DNA of 64,000 bases from assembly GCF_019443745.1 (NCBI RefSeq), contig NZ_CP050948.1, positions 496,001-560,000 on the forward strand, in the 5' to 3' direction. Made by a program: the position numbers and the translations under genes. This stretch comes from Iamia sp. SCSIO 61187 (GTDB taxonomy: Bacteria; Actinomycetota; Acidimicrobiia; Acidimicrobiales; Iamiaceae). The number at the start of each line of letters is the position of its first letter. Position 1 is the first letter of the stretch. Below the pieces are notes generated by a model. The model worked only from the letters and a program-made list of their open reading frames with translations, had not been told where the DNA came from and did not search any database. Positions 10,101 through 16,912 of this stretch are shown in pieces.

Positions 10101-10342
10101 CCGCCTACCAGGAGCACATCGACGAGGCCGAGCGCCTCATCGACATCCTCGCCGAGCGGCAGGCCGCGGGCGGGTCGACGACCGCGCCCGAGGAACCGGC
10201 CGGCGGCGGTGAGGCCGACGAGGAGGGCGCGGCCACCACCGAGCCCCGGGCCGGGGACCGCCCGGCGACGCCGTCGACGACGGCCCCGCCGCCCTCCACC
10301 ACGGAGCCGGCGAGCACGACCACCACCCGCCCCTCGGCCTGA
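7181..10342 (+). CDS. UPF0182 family integral membrane protein
   Basis: The 1053-residue protein has a basic N-terminus, about seven membrane segments within the first 320 residues, and a large extracytoplasmic portion. This is the architecture of the UPF0182 (COG1615) family, common in Actinobacteria and cyanobacteria; its function is unknown. Recognisable family features are VYTDYLWFQSL near residue 45 and NIRLWDPNQIQRGFRTLQGL near 368. A Ser/Thr/Pro-rich insert (about 725-745) interrupts the external domain. The C-terminus carries the acidic, helical 'AEQALADGEGLAAYQEHIDEA' type segment and a Thr/Pro tail that may lie in the cell wall. ATG 7199 is an in-frame alternative start. The gene appears to be transcribed alone. 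Confidence 0.9.
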   Translation: MRPPSDMPRRGRRLRFPAGRRRILLVVFLVALFVLATSLRSIAHVYTDYLWFQSLDLTSVWRGVLGTKVLLVLAFTLAFFALMWSNLLIAERLSGRTIRFGGSSEDELVLRYRELVGRRASLVRGATAALVAVAAGGGTASQWDSWILLRNHVEFGQDDAIFGKDIGFYVFQLPFLRFAVGWLFSALVVVTVVTLVAHYLNGGIRLQATQDRVSASVKAHVSVLLAALALVRAGQYWLDRYELVYSGRGPVNGASYTDVNVQLRAIDLLVMISLFATVLFLVNIRRRGWVLPAMAVGIWALVAVLAGEAVPALVQRFRVDGQLSALERPYVENNIEATRDAMGLEGIEERPFEASFDLTGEQLEDNAETVQNIRLWDPNQIQRGFRTLQGLRDYYDIPDVDIDRYAVDGDVRQVMVATRNIDDDSLPAGSSGWEQSRLVYTYGYGVVMAPANAKTDIGQPDFVVRDIPTMSQDGFPDVTRPEMYFGEDLSGYKIIDTDRAELDIGGPDEPGEEESADPAGPGYTGRDGVPLDSFLRRAAFALRFGEIEPLTSGSIRADSRVLMGRDVRERVQALAPFLAFDADPYPVIDDDGQIVYVIDAYTTTDRYPNAQRVSVDDDLPSGSGLRGRRFNYARNSVKAVVDAYDGTVTLYVTDDSDPLVRAYQQAFPDLFAPLDEADPSIIEHLRYPEDLFRVQTNLWGRYHVTDPDAFLNNPGLRWTVADAAASTDASQPTSTSSTTTPATTVPPPDAEEARDRIEPTYQLLQLPGEEAEEFVLLRPFTVRGRAQLSSFLTAGPDGRLVSYAVPSGRTPNGPALAAASMQNDQRVGQLRVQFRDSNPTFGNVLAVPIEQSILYVQSMYVTANNDQPRIQAVIVSYQRSSDSTQVAVADTLQEALVEIFGTAPETLEAPPDPDSSIDDALDDPDGGTVDPPEDDPDEAPPDDAADATDAELIEAIQEQFDQAEQALADGEGLAAYQEHIDEAERLIDILAERQAAGGSTTAPEEPAGGGEADEEGAATTEPRAGDRPATPSTTAPPPSTTEPASTTTTRPSA

Positions 10343-10367
10343 CCGGCCGCTGCCGGAGAGGACCCAG

Positions 10368-11147
10368 ATGGACCCGCGTGTGCGGCTCGAGGTCGACGGT
10401 GCCGTCGCCACCATCACCAACGACGCCCCCGACACCCACAACGCCTTCGACGACGCCATGGACGCCACCCTGTGGGAGATCCTGGCCGAGCTGCGAGAGC
10501 GGGCCGACGTCCGGGCGATCGTCTGGCGGGGCGAGGGCCGGTCGTTCTCGTCGGGCCGCGACGTGCGGGCCCTCGGCGGCCACCAGGCCGATGTCTCCCA
10601 CCACGAGCTCATGCGCCGGGGCCACCGCGGGATCCTCCAGCTCTGGGACATCGACGCCCCGGTGCTGGTCGCCTGCCACGGCTGGGTGATCGGGGCCTCG
10701 TTCCAGCGCGCCCTCCTCTGCGACGTCCGGGTCGCGGCGGAGGGGGCCCGGTTCCGCCTGCCCGAGGTGACCCACGGGGTCATCCCCGACACCGGCGGCG
10801 TCGGCGTGCTCTACGAGATGTGCGGTCACGGCGTGGTGAGCGACATGGTCCTGACCGGCCGGGTGATGGACGCCGAGGAGGCGCTGCACCACGGCATCGT
10901 GAGCCGGGTCGTGCCGGCCGCCGAGCTCGACGCCACCGTCCGGGAGATGGCCGAGCAGATCGCCGGCGCCCCGGCCGTCACCGTGAAGATGGCCCGCGAG
11001 GTCCTCCGCCACCTGGCCCAGCCCCAGATCCGGTCCTCGATGGCCGACGAGCTGATCTACCAGACGTTCATCAACCGGAGCGACGACATGGCCGAGCGGC
11101 GCGCCGCCCAGGCCGAGGACCGCCCCCCGCACTACACCGGGAGCTGA
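10368..11147 (+). CDS. enoyl-CoA hydratase/isomerase (crotonase) family protein
   Basis: A 259-residue crotonase-fold enzyme acting on a CoA thioester. GGAGAGG upstream of ATG 10368 supports the start. The oxyanion-hole segments are seen as SSGRDVRAL and CHGWVIGASFQ. The first catalytic Glu is present in LPEVTHGVIPDTGG. The second acidic position of crotonase (Glu164 in the rat enzyme) aligns with Asp in SDMVLTG, so hydratase versus isomerase activity cannot be decided. It lies 107 nt upstream of an SDR gene resembling 2,4-dienoyl-CoA reductases, which points to unsaturated or unusual acyl-CoA breakdown. A long hairpin begins inside its stop codon. Confidence 0.88.
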   Translation: MDPRVRLEVDGAVATITNDAPDTHNAFDDAMDATLWEILAELRERADVRAIVWRGEGRSFSSGRDVRALGGHQADVSHHELMRRGHRGILQLWDIDAPVLVACHGWVIGASFQRALLCDVRVAAEGARFRLPEVTHGVIPDTGGVGVLYEMCGHGVVSDMVLTGRVMDAEEALHHGIVSRVVPAAELDATVREMAEQIAGAPAVTVKMAREVLRHLAQPQIRSSMADELIYQTFINRSDDMAERRAAQAEDRPPHYTGS

Positions 11148-11193
11148 ACTTTGTCCGGAACCGTGCCACGGAGGGGGACTTCCGGACAACGTT
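11147..11193 (+). repeat. 47-nt inverted repeat overlapping the crotonase stop codon
   Basis: The arms AACTTTGTCCGGAA and TTCCGGACAACGTT pair with a single mismatch around a 19-nt loop that contains GTGCCAC. The left arm begins with the last base of the TGA stop. There is no T-tract. It may act as a terminator or processing site between the crotonase and SDR genes. Confidence 0.65.
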
Positions 11194-11254
11194 GGGGAGG
11201 TTGGCGGTGAGCGGCGCGCTCCCCGGGTTGCCCCGACCGCCGGCGGTGGGGGCG

Positions 11255-12091
11255 ATGGCCCTCCCGGCGGGGACCTACGACGGCGACGTCGTCGTGGTGA
11301 CCGGGGCCGGCACCGGGCTGGGCAAGGCCATCGCCCTCGAGTTCGGACGGCTCGGGGCGGCCGTCGTGGTGGCCAGCCGCCAGGCCGAGCACCGCGACGC
11401 CGGGGTCGCCGCCCTGGAGGCCATCGGCGCCGCCGCGCTGGGGGTCGAGCTCGACATCCGCGACGCCGACAGCGTGGCCGCCGCCTTCGACGCCGCCGAG
11501 GGCTGGCGGGGTCGGCCCCGGGTCCTCGTCAACAACGCCGCCGCCAACTTCCCGGTGCCGGCCGAGGACATGTCGCCCAACGCCTGGCGCACCGTGGTCG
11601 ACATCACCCTCACCGGGACCTACCTGTGCGCCCGGGAGCTGGGCCGGCGCCACATCGCCGCCGGCACCCCGGCGTCGATCATCAACGTCGGGGCCTCCTA
11701 CGCCTGGACCGGCGGCCCCGGCTTCGCCCACTCGGCGGCGGCCAAGGCGGGCGTGAAGAACCTGACCGAGACGCTCGCCGTGGAGTGGGGGCCGTACGGG
11801 ATCCAGGTGAACGGCCTCGTCCCCGGGCTCTTCCCCCACGAGGACATGACCGCCGACATCCAGGGCAACCTGGGCGCCCTCGACGACAAGGACGGTCGCC
11901 AGCCCGCCCTCCGGGTCGGGCAGCGCCAGGAGCTGGGGTGGGCGGCCACGTTCCTGGCCTCGCCCTACGCCCGGTTCATCTCCGGGCACACCCTCGTCGT
12001 CGACGGCGCCAACTGGCAGCGTCGCTCGCTCACCAACCCCGAGGTCGTGCCGGTGCGCGAGCAGATGGGCAAGGGACCGTTCGCGCCATGA
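11255..12091 (+). CDS. SDR family oxidoreductase resembling 2,4-dienoyl-CoA reductase
   Basis: A 278-residue Rossmann-fold NAD(P)-dependent oxidoreductase. The dinucleotide motif TGAGTGLG lies near residue 14 and VNNAAANF near 90. In place of the usual Tyr-x3-Lys the sequence is SAAAK. The same Ser-x3-Lys arrangement is known in mitochondrial 2,4-dienoyl-CoA reductase, so a dienoyl- or trans-2-enoyl-CoA reductase role is favoured over an alcohol dehydrogenase. The upstream crotonase gene supports acyl-CoA metabolism. ATG 11255 is preferred; GTG 11207 is in frame but would place the start close to the hairpin. The stop overlaps the next start as ATGA. Confidence 0.85.
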   Translation: MALPAGTYDGDVVVVTGAGTGLGKAIALEFGRLGAAVVVASRQAEHRDAGVAALEAIGAAALGVELDIRDADSVAAAFDAAEGWRGRPRVLVNNAAANFPVPAEDMSPNAWRTVVDITLTGTYLCARELGRRHIAAGTPASIINVGASYAWTGGPGFAHSAAAKAGVKNLTETLAVEWGPYGIQVNGLVPGLFPHEDMTADIQGNLGALDDKDGRQPALRVGQRQELGWAATFLASPYARFISGHTLVVDGANWQRRSLTNPEVVPVREQMGKGPFAP

Positions 12092-12756
12092 CGCCGCGTC
12101 GGGCCTGGGTGGCGTGGAGCAGCGGCAAGGACAGCGCCCTCGCCCTGCACGACGCCCTCGACGATCGGGGGCTGGAGGTCGTCGGGCTGCTGACGACGCT
12201 CGACCAGGTCTCGGCGGCGGTGACGATGCACGACGTGCCCCGGGCGCTCGTCGAGGCCCAGGCCGCCGCCCTCGGCCTGCCGCTCCACGTGGTCGAGGTG
12301 CCGCAGCCGTGTCCCGACGGGGAGTACCGGCGGCGGATGGACGTCGCCCTCGACGCGGCCCGGGCCGACGGCGTGACCGTGGTGGTGTTCGGCGACCTGC
12401 ACCTGGCCGACGTCCGGGCCTACCGCGAGGAGGCCATGGCCGGCAGCGGGCTCGACCCCGTCTTCCCCCTCTGGGACGAGCCCGTCGACCAGGTCGCCGG
12501 CCGCATCATCGACCTGGGCCTGGCGGCGGTCGTCACCTGCGTCGACACGGATCAGCTCGACGCCCGCTTCGTCGGGCGGACCTACGACCGGGACCTGCTG
12601 GCCGACCTGCCCGCCGGCGTCGACCCGTGCGGCGAGAACGGAGAGCTCCACACCTTCGTCACCGACGGGCCCGCCTTCGCCCACCCCGTGCCGGTGGCCG
12701 TCGGCCCGCCTCGCACCGGCGACCGCTTCGCCCGCGTCCGCATCACCCCCGCCTGA
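12088..12756 (+). CDS. PP-loop ATPase of the diphthine-ammonia ligase-like (DUF71) family
   Basis: A 222-residue adenine-nucleotide alpha-hydrolase-fold protein, started by ATG 12088 within the preceding stop (ATGA). The PP-loop SSGKDSALAL is near residue 11. GDLHLADVRAYRE and the family-typical ending DPCGENGELHTFV follow. Archaeal and eukaryotic relatives amidate diphthine, but bacteria lack diphthamide on EF-G. The bacterial enzyme therefore probably adenylates and amidates another substrate, which the sequence does not reveal. It is the third gene of a coupled run behind the SDR. A 31-bp palindrome follows its stop directly. Confidence 0.8.
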   Translation: MTPRRAWVAWSSGKDSALALHDALDDRGLEVVGLLTTLDQVSAAVTMHDVPRALVEAQAAALGLPLHVVEVPQPCPDGEYRRRMDVALDAARADGVTVVVFGDLHLADVRAYREEAMAGSGLDPVFPLWDEPVDQVAGRIIDLGLAAVVTCVDTDQLDARFVGRTYDRDLLADLPAGVDPCGENGELHTFVTDGPAFAHPVPVAVGPPRTGDRFARVRITPA

Positions 12757-12787
12757 CGTTCACCTGGTGCCAGGCACCACCTGAACG
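12757..12787. repeat. 31-bp palindrome, copy 1 of the GGTGCC/GGCACC family
   Basis: The arms CGTTCACCTGGTGCC and GGCACCACCTGAACG flank a single central A. Two adjacent positions do not pair. The inner six bases on each side match the other family members while the outer arms differ. It fills the convergent gap exactly, starting 1 nt after one stop codon and ending 1 nt before the other. Confidence 0.8.
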
Positions 12788-12788
12788 A

Positions 12789-13196
12789 TCACGCCGGTTG
12801 GATGAGGTCCCACGGGGTGCCGTAGAGGTTCTCCCACACGGCGACGGTGCCGTAGGGCTCGTGGCGGGGCTCCTCCCGGAAGCGGACGCCGGCCGCCAGC
12901 ATGCGGGCGTGGTCGCGGGCGAAGTCGTCGGTCTCGAGGAACAGCCAGACCCGGCCGCCGGCCTGGTCGCCGACCCGCGCACGCTGGTCGTCGTCGGACG
13001 GCAGGGCGAGGAGCAGGCCGGTGCCGACGTCGCCCCCGGGTGGGCGGACGACGACCCAGCGTCGGCCCCCGTCCTGCTCGGTGTCCTCGACGAGGTCGAA
13101 GCCGGCGGCGCCGACGTAGAAGGTGATGGCCTCGTCGAGGTCGTGGACGAGCAGCGAGACGGTGGCGATGCGGGGCACCGGTGCATCGTGGCCCAT
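12789..13196 (-). CDS. VOC (glyoxalase/bleomycin resistance-like) family protein
   Basis: A 135-residue single-domain protein of the vicinal oxygen chelate superfamily. The N-terminal strand-helix VSLLVHDLDEAITFYVGAAGF is followed by two RVWLFLETDD/ENLYGTPWDLIQP segments at the C-terminus, typical of one or two beta-alpha-beta3 modules. The metal ligand His of glyoxalase I is replaced in the first strand, so catalytic function is uncertain. The start is either ATG 13196 or GTG 13178 (VPRIATVSLL); no clear ribosome-binding site decides between them. It is divergent from engB and convergent with the PP-loop gene. Confidence 0.78.
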   Translation of the reverse strand: MGHDAPVPRIATVSLLVHDLDEAITFYVGAAGFDLVEDTEQDGGRRWVVVRPPGGDVGTGLLLALPSDDDQRARVGDQAGGRVWLFLETDDFARDHARMLAAGVRFREEPRHEPYGTVAVWENLYGTPWDLIQPA

Positions 13197-13218
13197 CGGC
13201 GTGCGCGAGGGTGCGGGG

Positions 13219-13818
13219 GTGAAGGGACCGCTCCAGCTCCGGTTCGTGACCTCCGCCGACCGCCTCGAGGGCCTGCCCCCGACCCGCGCCGAGCTGGCCG
13301 TGGTGGGCCGCTCCAACGTGGGCAAGTCGTCGCTGCTCAACGCCCTGGCCAACCAGACCCGCCTGGCCCACACGTCGAAGACGCCGGGCCGCACCCGCCT
13401 GCTCAACGCCTTCGTGGTCGACGAGGCCGACCTCGGGCGCGACGCCACCCTCGTCGACTGCCCGGGCTACGGCTTCGCCAAGGCGCCCAAGCAGATGCGG
13501 GGCGGGTGGCAGCGGATGATCGAGGGCTACCTCCTGGGCCGCGAGGAGCTGGTCGCCATCCTCGTTCTGGTCGACGGCGAGATCGGGCCGACACCGCTCG
13601 ACGTCCAGATGGTCGAGTGGCTCCGCCACCACGAGCGCCCCCACGTGGTCATCGCCACCAAGCACGACAAGGTGAAGGCCTCGGTCCGGGACCGGCGCAA
13701 GCGGGACCTGGCTGCGGGGCTCGACCTCGAGCCGAGCGACGTGGTGTGGGTCAGCGCGGCCAAGAACGTGAACATCGACCACCTCCGCCGCCTCGTCCGG
13801 GAGTGGCTGGCGCCGTAG
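13219..13818 (+). CDS. engB: ribosome-biogenesis GTPase EngB (YsxC/YihA)
   Basis: A 199-residue Era-like GTPase needed for large ribosomal subunit assembly. All GTPase signatures are visible: G1 GRSNVGKSS (about residues 32-40), the switch-I region TPGRT, G3 DCPGYG, G4 TKHDK and G5 SAAK. The length is typical for the family. GTG 13219 is chosen because GAGGG lies 8 nt upstream; GTG 13201 is an in-frame alternative without a ribosome-binding site. It appears to be a single-gene unit. The usual partners (lon, clpX) are not adjacent. Confidence 0.93.
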   Translation: MKGPLQLRFVTSADRLEGLPPTRAELAVVGRSNVGKSSLLNALANQTRLAHTSKTPGRTRLLNAFVVDEADLGRDATLVDCPGYGFAKAPKQMRGGWQRMIEGYLLGREELVAILVLVDGEIGPTPLDVQMVEWLRHHERPHVVIATKHDKVKASVRDRRKRDLAAGLDLEPSDVVWVSAAKNVNIDHLRRLVREWLAP

Positions 13819-13827
13819 GACGAGTGC

Positions 13828-13858
13828 GCCACGGAAGGTGCCTGGCACCTTCCGTGGC
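13828..13858. repeat. 31-bp palindrome, copy 2 of the GGTGCC/GGCACC family (perfect)
   Basis: The arms GCCACGGAAGGTGCC and GGCACCTTCCGTGGC pair perfectly around a single T. It lies 9 nt after the engB stop, in a convergent gap. The right arm is the start of a 38-bp unit that is duplicated in tandem. Confidence 0.88.
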
Positions 13859-13919
13859 GTCAGCCCCGGTGCTTGGCGGCGGGCACCTTCCGTGGCGTCA
13901 GCCCCGGTGCTTGGCGGCG
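13844..13919. repeat. exact tandem duplication of a 38-bp unit
   Basis: The unit 13844-13881 is repeated base for base at 13882-13919. Each copy starts with the palindrome right arm GGCACCTTCCGTGGC and continues into bases encoding the last residues and stop of the SRPBCC gene. The gene now ends in the inner copy; the outer copy is a duplicated remnant of its 3' end. Confidence 0.9.
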
Positions 13920-14344
13920 AGGCCGTCGACGGTGCGCTGGATGAACGCGCCCAGGGCCCGCTGGTAGAACCAGCCCCGGACGCGGGTGGCGGTGAAGGTC
14001 GAGTGCCAGCGGACCTCGGTGCCGCCGGCCACGGGCGTGAGGTCGATGTCGGCCCGGTAGCCCTCGAGCGGCAGGTTGCCGCCGAGCAGGGCGTAGGACA
14101 GCCGCTTCTCGGGCACGACCTCCACGACCTCCTCCCGGGCCTCGGACTCGCCGACGACCTGCTTGGTGCGGAACGTGCGGATCTCGCCGAGGGGGGCCGA
14201 CCCGGGGTCGGTGGCACCGGGCCGCTCGAGCTCGTAGCGGCCGAGCGGGCTCCACGACGGCCAGCTGCTGCCGTCGGCGATGTCGGCCCAGACGGCCGCG
14301 GGCGGGGCGGGCACCACGGCCCGTCGGTCGATCTCGTAGGTCAT
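13898..14344 (-). CDS. SRPBCC (START/polyketide cyclase-like) family protein
   Basis: A 148-residue helix-grip fold protein, probably binding a small hydrophobic ligand. The family features are the N-terminal MTYEIDRRAVVPAPPAAVWA, the W.SWSPLG loop, and a long C-terminal helix after RVRGWFYQRALG. ATG 14344 is preferred over ATG 14353 because a -10-like TACCAT lies 7 nt upstream on this strand, implying a leaderless mRNA. The start lies inside a 16-bp palindrome shared with the divergent TetR gene, so it is probably that repressor's target. Its last codons sit in a tandem duplication. Confidence 0.82.
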   Translation of the reverse strand: MTYEIDRRAVVPAPPAAVWADIADGSSWPSWSPLGRYELERPGATDPGSAPLGEIRTFRTKQVVGESEAREEVVEVVPEKRLSYALLGGNLPLEGYRADIDLTPVAGGTEVRWHSTFTATRVRGWFYQRALGAFIQRTVDGLAAKHRG

Positions 14345-14359
14345 GTACCACATGGTACA
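14344..14359. promoter_or_regulatory. 16-bp perfect palindromic operator between SRPBCC and TetR genes
   Basis: TGTACCA and TGGTACA flank CA. The palindrome overlaps the start codon of the leftward SRPBCC gene and the -10 box TACACT (14356-14361) of the rightward TetR gene. Binding would block both promoters; autorepression by the adjacent TetR protein is the natural inference. Confidence 0.75.
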
Positions 14360-14367
14360 CTTCGCGG

Positions 14368-14994
14368 GTGCAGACCGGCGAGGGCCAGCCGAGGGGTTCA
14401 GGGAACCGGACCGGCGAGGCGGAGCCGAGGGGGCCGGGGAGCACCGCCCGCCAGAGGTTGTTGGCGGGGGCGGTCGCCCACGTGGCCGCCCACGGCGTCG
14501 GCGACCTGACCCTGCGGGGCCTGGCCGCGGCCCTGGGGTCGAGCCACCGCATGCTCATCTACCACTTCGGGTCCCGCGACGGCCTGCTGGTGGCGATCGC
14601 CGCCGAGGTCGAGCGCCAGCAGCGCGAGGCCCTGGCCGACCTCGACGTCACCGGGGCCCCGGCCGAGGTCATGCGGGCCATGTGGGACCGGCTGGCCGAC
14701 CCCGAGCTGTGGCCCTTCGAGCGGCTGTTCTTCGAGCTCTACGCCCGGGCCCTCCAGGGCGACCCCGGGGCCGCTCCGTTCCTCGAGGGGATCGTCGACG
14801 ACTGGGTGGCGCCGCTCGCCGCCGTGGCCGTCGCCTCCGGGACCGACCCCGAGGTGGCCCGGGCCGAGGCCCGCCTGGGGCTGGCCGTCTACCGGGGCCT
14901 CCTGCTGGACCTGCTGGCCACCGGCGACCGGGAGGGGGTCACCGCCGCCGTCGAGCGCTTCATCGCCCTGGGGGTGGGAGCCTGGCGCCCATGA
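14368..14994 (+). CDS. TetR family transcriptional regulator
   Basis: A 208-residue repressor with a disordered Gly/Arg-rich N-terminus (about 25 residues). An HTH region follows (about 30-75) with TLRGLAAALGSSHRMLIYHFGSRDGLL, the classic TetR helix-turn-helix and helix 4. The remainder is the helical ligand-binding domain. GTG 14368 lies 6 nt after TACACT, so the mRNA is probably leaderless. The gene is divergent from SRPBCC with a shared palindromic operator, and its stop overlaps the VOC gene start as ATGA. The ligand may be a substrate of those two proteins. Confidence 0.9.
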   Translation: MQTGEGQPRGSGNRTGEAEPRGPGSTARQRLLAGAVAHVAAHGVGDLTLRGLAAALGSSHRMLIYHFGSRDGLLVAIAAEVERQQREALADLDVTGAPAEVMRAMWDRLADPELWPFERLFFELYARALQGDPGAAPFLEGIVDDWVAPLAAVAVASGTDPEVARAEARLGLAVYRGLLLDLLATGDREGVTAAVERFIALGVGAWRP

Positions 14995-15368
14995 GCGCAC
15001 CCCTCACCGTCACCGGCATCGACCACCTCGTCCTCCAGGTGCCCGACGTGGCCCCCGTGGTGGCCTGGTACCGCGACGAGCTGGGTCTCGCCGTCGAGCG
15101 CGAGGAGGAGTTCGCCCGGGGGGAGGCCATCTTCGTGACCCTCCGGATCGACGCCACCACGATCATCGACGTCCTCCCCGGCGAGCGGACGGGCGAGAAC
15201 GTCAACCACGTCGCCCTCGTGGTCGACGCCGACGTGGACGCCCTGGCCGCCAGCGGTCGGTTCGTCGTCGAGAGCGGACCGGCCGACCTCTCGGGGGCGC
15301 AGGGCCAGGGTCGCGGCATCTACATCCGCGACCCGGCCGGCAACCTGGTCGAGCTGCGCAGCTACTGA
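14991..15368 (+). CDS. VOC family protein
   Basis: A 125-residue vicinal oxygen chelate protein, translationally coupled to the TetR gene (ATGA). The N-terminal ITGIDHLVLQVPDVAPVVAWY-like segment is present, with His in GIDHLV as the first potential metal ligand. NVNHVALVVD supplies a second His, and YIRDPAGNLVELRSY at the end supplies the conserved Glu. With three potential ligands, an active metalloenzyme (dioxygenase, isomerase or fosfomycin-resistance-like transferase) is possible. The substrate cannot be told. Confidence 0.85.
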   Translation: MSAPLTVTGIDHLVLQVPDVAPVVAWYRDELGLAVEREEEFARGEAIFVTLRIDATTIIDVLPGERTGENVNHVALVVDADVDALAASGRFVVESGPADLSGAQGQGRGIYIRDPAGNLVELRSY

Positions 15369-15423
15369 AGCCGGGTCGGACCGGACCGACGGGCCGCTCC
15401 GGCGCCCTGACGGACGGGCGCGC

Positions 15424-15927
15424 TCAGGGGGAGGCGAGGGGGCCGACCTCGACGATCCGGGCCGACGGCGGCCGGCCCGGGGCCAGGTCGAGCCAGGCGA
15501 CGGTGTGGACGGGCTGGCGGCGCCGGTGGGTGGGGGAGCCGGGGTTGACCAGCAGGGGGCCGTCGCCCTCGCGCTCGACGAGCGGGGCGTGGCTGTGGCC
15601 GAAGACGACGACGTCGGCCTCGGGGAAGGCCCGGGCCATGCGGCGATGGCGGCCGGCGGTCGGGCCGGAGTCGTGCACCATGGCCACGGCGGCGCCGTCC
15701 AGGTCGAGCACCAGCTCGTCGGGGAGCCGGAGCCAGCCCTCGTCGTTGTTGCCCTGCACGGCGTGGACCGGCGTGTGGGCCCGCAGGCCGTCGAGCACGG
15801 CACGGTCGAGGACGTCGCCGGCGTGGAGGACGACGTCGGCCTCGGCGGCCAGGTCCCACACCTCGGCGGGCATGCGGTCGAGGGTCGCGGCCGTGAGGTG
15901 GGTGTCGGCCAGGACCAGCGCCCTCAT
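15424..15927 (-). CDS. YfcE/MJ0936-type metallophosphoesterase
   Basis: A 167-residue calcineurin-like phosphoesterase. The metal-binding motifs are LADTH near residue 6, HAGDVLD near 35, QGNNDEG near 59, MVHDSG near 83, and the C-terminal FGHSHAPL. These make the enzyme complete for a two-metal site; the family hydrolyses phosphodiesters. ATG 15927 overlaps the stop of the upstream esterase gene (ATGA), so the two are co-translated. The biological substrate is unknown. Confidence 0.88.
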   Translation of the reverse strand: MRALVLADTHLTAATLDRMPAEVWDLAAEADVVLHAGDVLDRAVLDGLRAHTPVHAVQGNNDEGWLRLPDELVLDLDGAAVAMVHDSGPTAGRHRRMARAFPEADVVVFGHSHAPLVEREGDGPLLVNPGSPTHRRRQPVHTVAWLDLAPGRPPSARIVEVGPLASP

Positions 15928-16874
15928 GGGTGGAGGGCCCGGCGGAGGGCGGCGATGGCGTCCCCCTCGTGGGCGGCGGCCGAGGCGATCCGGGTGAAGG
16001 CGAACGAGGGGTGGACGTGCCCGGCCAGGTGGCGGTGGGTCACCGGCACCCCGGCCGCCTCCAGGGCCTCGGCGTAGGCCCGCCCGTCGTCGCGCAGCGG
16101 GTCGGCGCCGCAGGTCGTGATCCACGCCGGCGGGAGCTCGCTGTGGTCCTCGGCCAGGAGGGGCGAGGCGTACGGGTGCCGCCAGTCCTGCTCGGCCAGC
16201 ACGTAGGCGGCGCGGTACTCGACCATGTCGTCGCGGTGGAGCAGGTAGCCGGGCGGGGTGGACGCCACCGACGGGAGGCTCATGGTCATGTCGGTGGCGG
16301 GGACGTCGAGCCACTGGTGGGCGAGGCGGGGCCCGCCGCGGTCGCGGGCCATCATCGCCAGCACGGCGGCCAGGTTCCCCCCGGCCGATTCGCCCGAGAC
16401 CGAGAGGCGCGTCGGGTCGACGTCGAGCCGGCCGGCCTCGGCCACGACCCACTCGAGGGCCCGGTAGCAGTCCTCGGGGGCGGCGGGGAAGGCGTTCTCG
16501 GGGGCCAGGCGGTAGTCGACCGAGACCACCACGCAGTCGGCCCCCGCCGCGATCTGGCGGCAGCGCGGGTCGCGCTCGTCGAGCGTGCCCACGCACCACC
16601 CGCCGCCGTGGAGGAAGAGGTGGACCGGCAGCCGGCCCGGGCCGGGCCGGTAGACCCGGACGTGGATGCGGCCGCCGTGGACCTCGACCTGCTCGTCGAC
16701 CTCGCTCGCCATCGCCGGTCCGTTCGGCATCACCAGCCGGCGGAGCCGACGGCTCGTGCCGGCCGCGTCCTGGCGCCGACGGGGCCAGGGCACGTCCCGG
16801 TCCGTGCGCTCGACCCTGTTGGCCAGGGCCACGATGCGCCGGACGGCGGGCTCCAGCTCGATCTCGGTGTCCAC
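15924..16874 (-). CDS. alpha/beta hydrolase of the hormone-sensitive-lipase family (esterase)
   Basis: A 316-residue carboxylesterase. The HSL oxyanion motif HGGGW lies near residue 100 and the nucleophile Ser in GESAGG near 170. Asp in ADPLRDDG and His in AGHVHPSF complete the triad. GTG 16874 is the likely start; the peptide from here has the length usual in this family. It is cotranscribed with the downstream metallophosphoesterase through an ATGA overlap. Nothing in the sequence points to a specific ester. Confidence 0.88.
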   Translation of the reverse strand: MDTEIELEPAVRRIVALANRVERTDRDVPWPRRRQDAAGTSRRLRRLVMPNGPAMASEVDEQVEVHGGRIHVRVYRPGPGRLPVHLFLHGGGWCVGTLDERDPRCRQIAAGADCVVVSVDYRLAPENAFPAAPEDCYRALEWVVAEAGRLDVDPTRLSVSGESAGGNLAAVLAMMARDRGGPRLAHQWLDVPATDMTMSLPSVASTPPGYLLHRDDMVEYRAAYVLAEQDWRHPYASPLLAEDHSELPPAWITTCGADPLRDDGRAYAEALEAAGVPVTHRHLAGHVHPSFAFTRIASAAAHEGDAIAALRRALHP

Positions 16875-16912
16875 GGCGCCATCCTCGCACCGGGCGCCCC
16901 CGACCCCGGTGC

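Noticed and set aside
15369-15423. Terminator between the VOC and phosphoesterase genes
   Set aside because: Only a 5-bp stem (GTCGG/CCGAC) with a 6-nt loop is visible, too weak to call.
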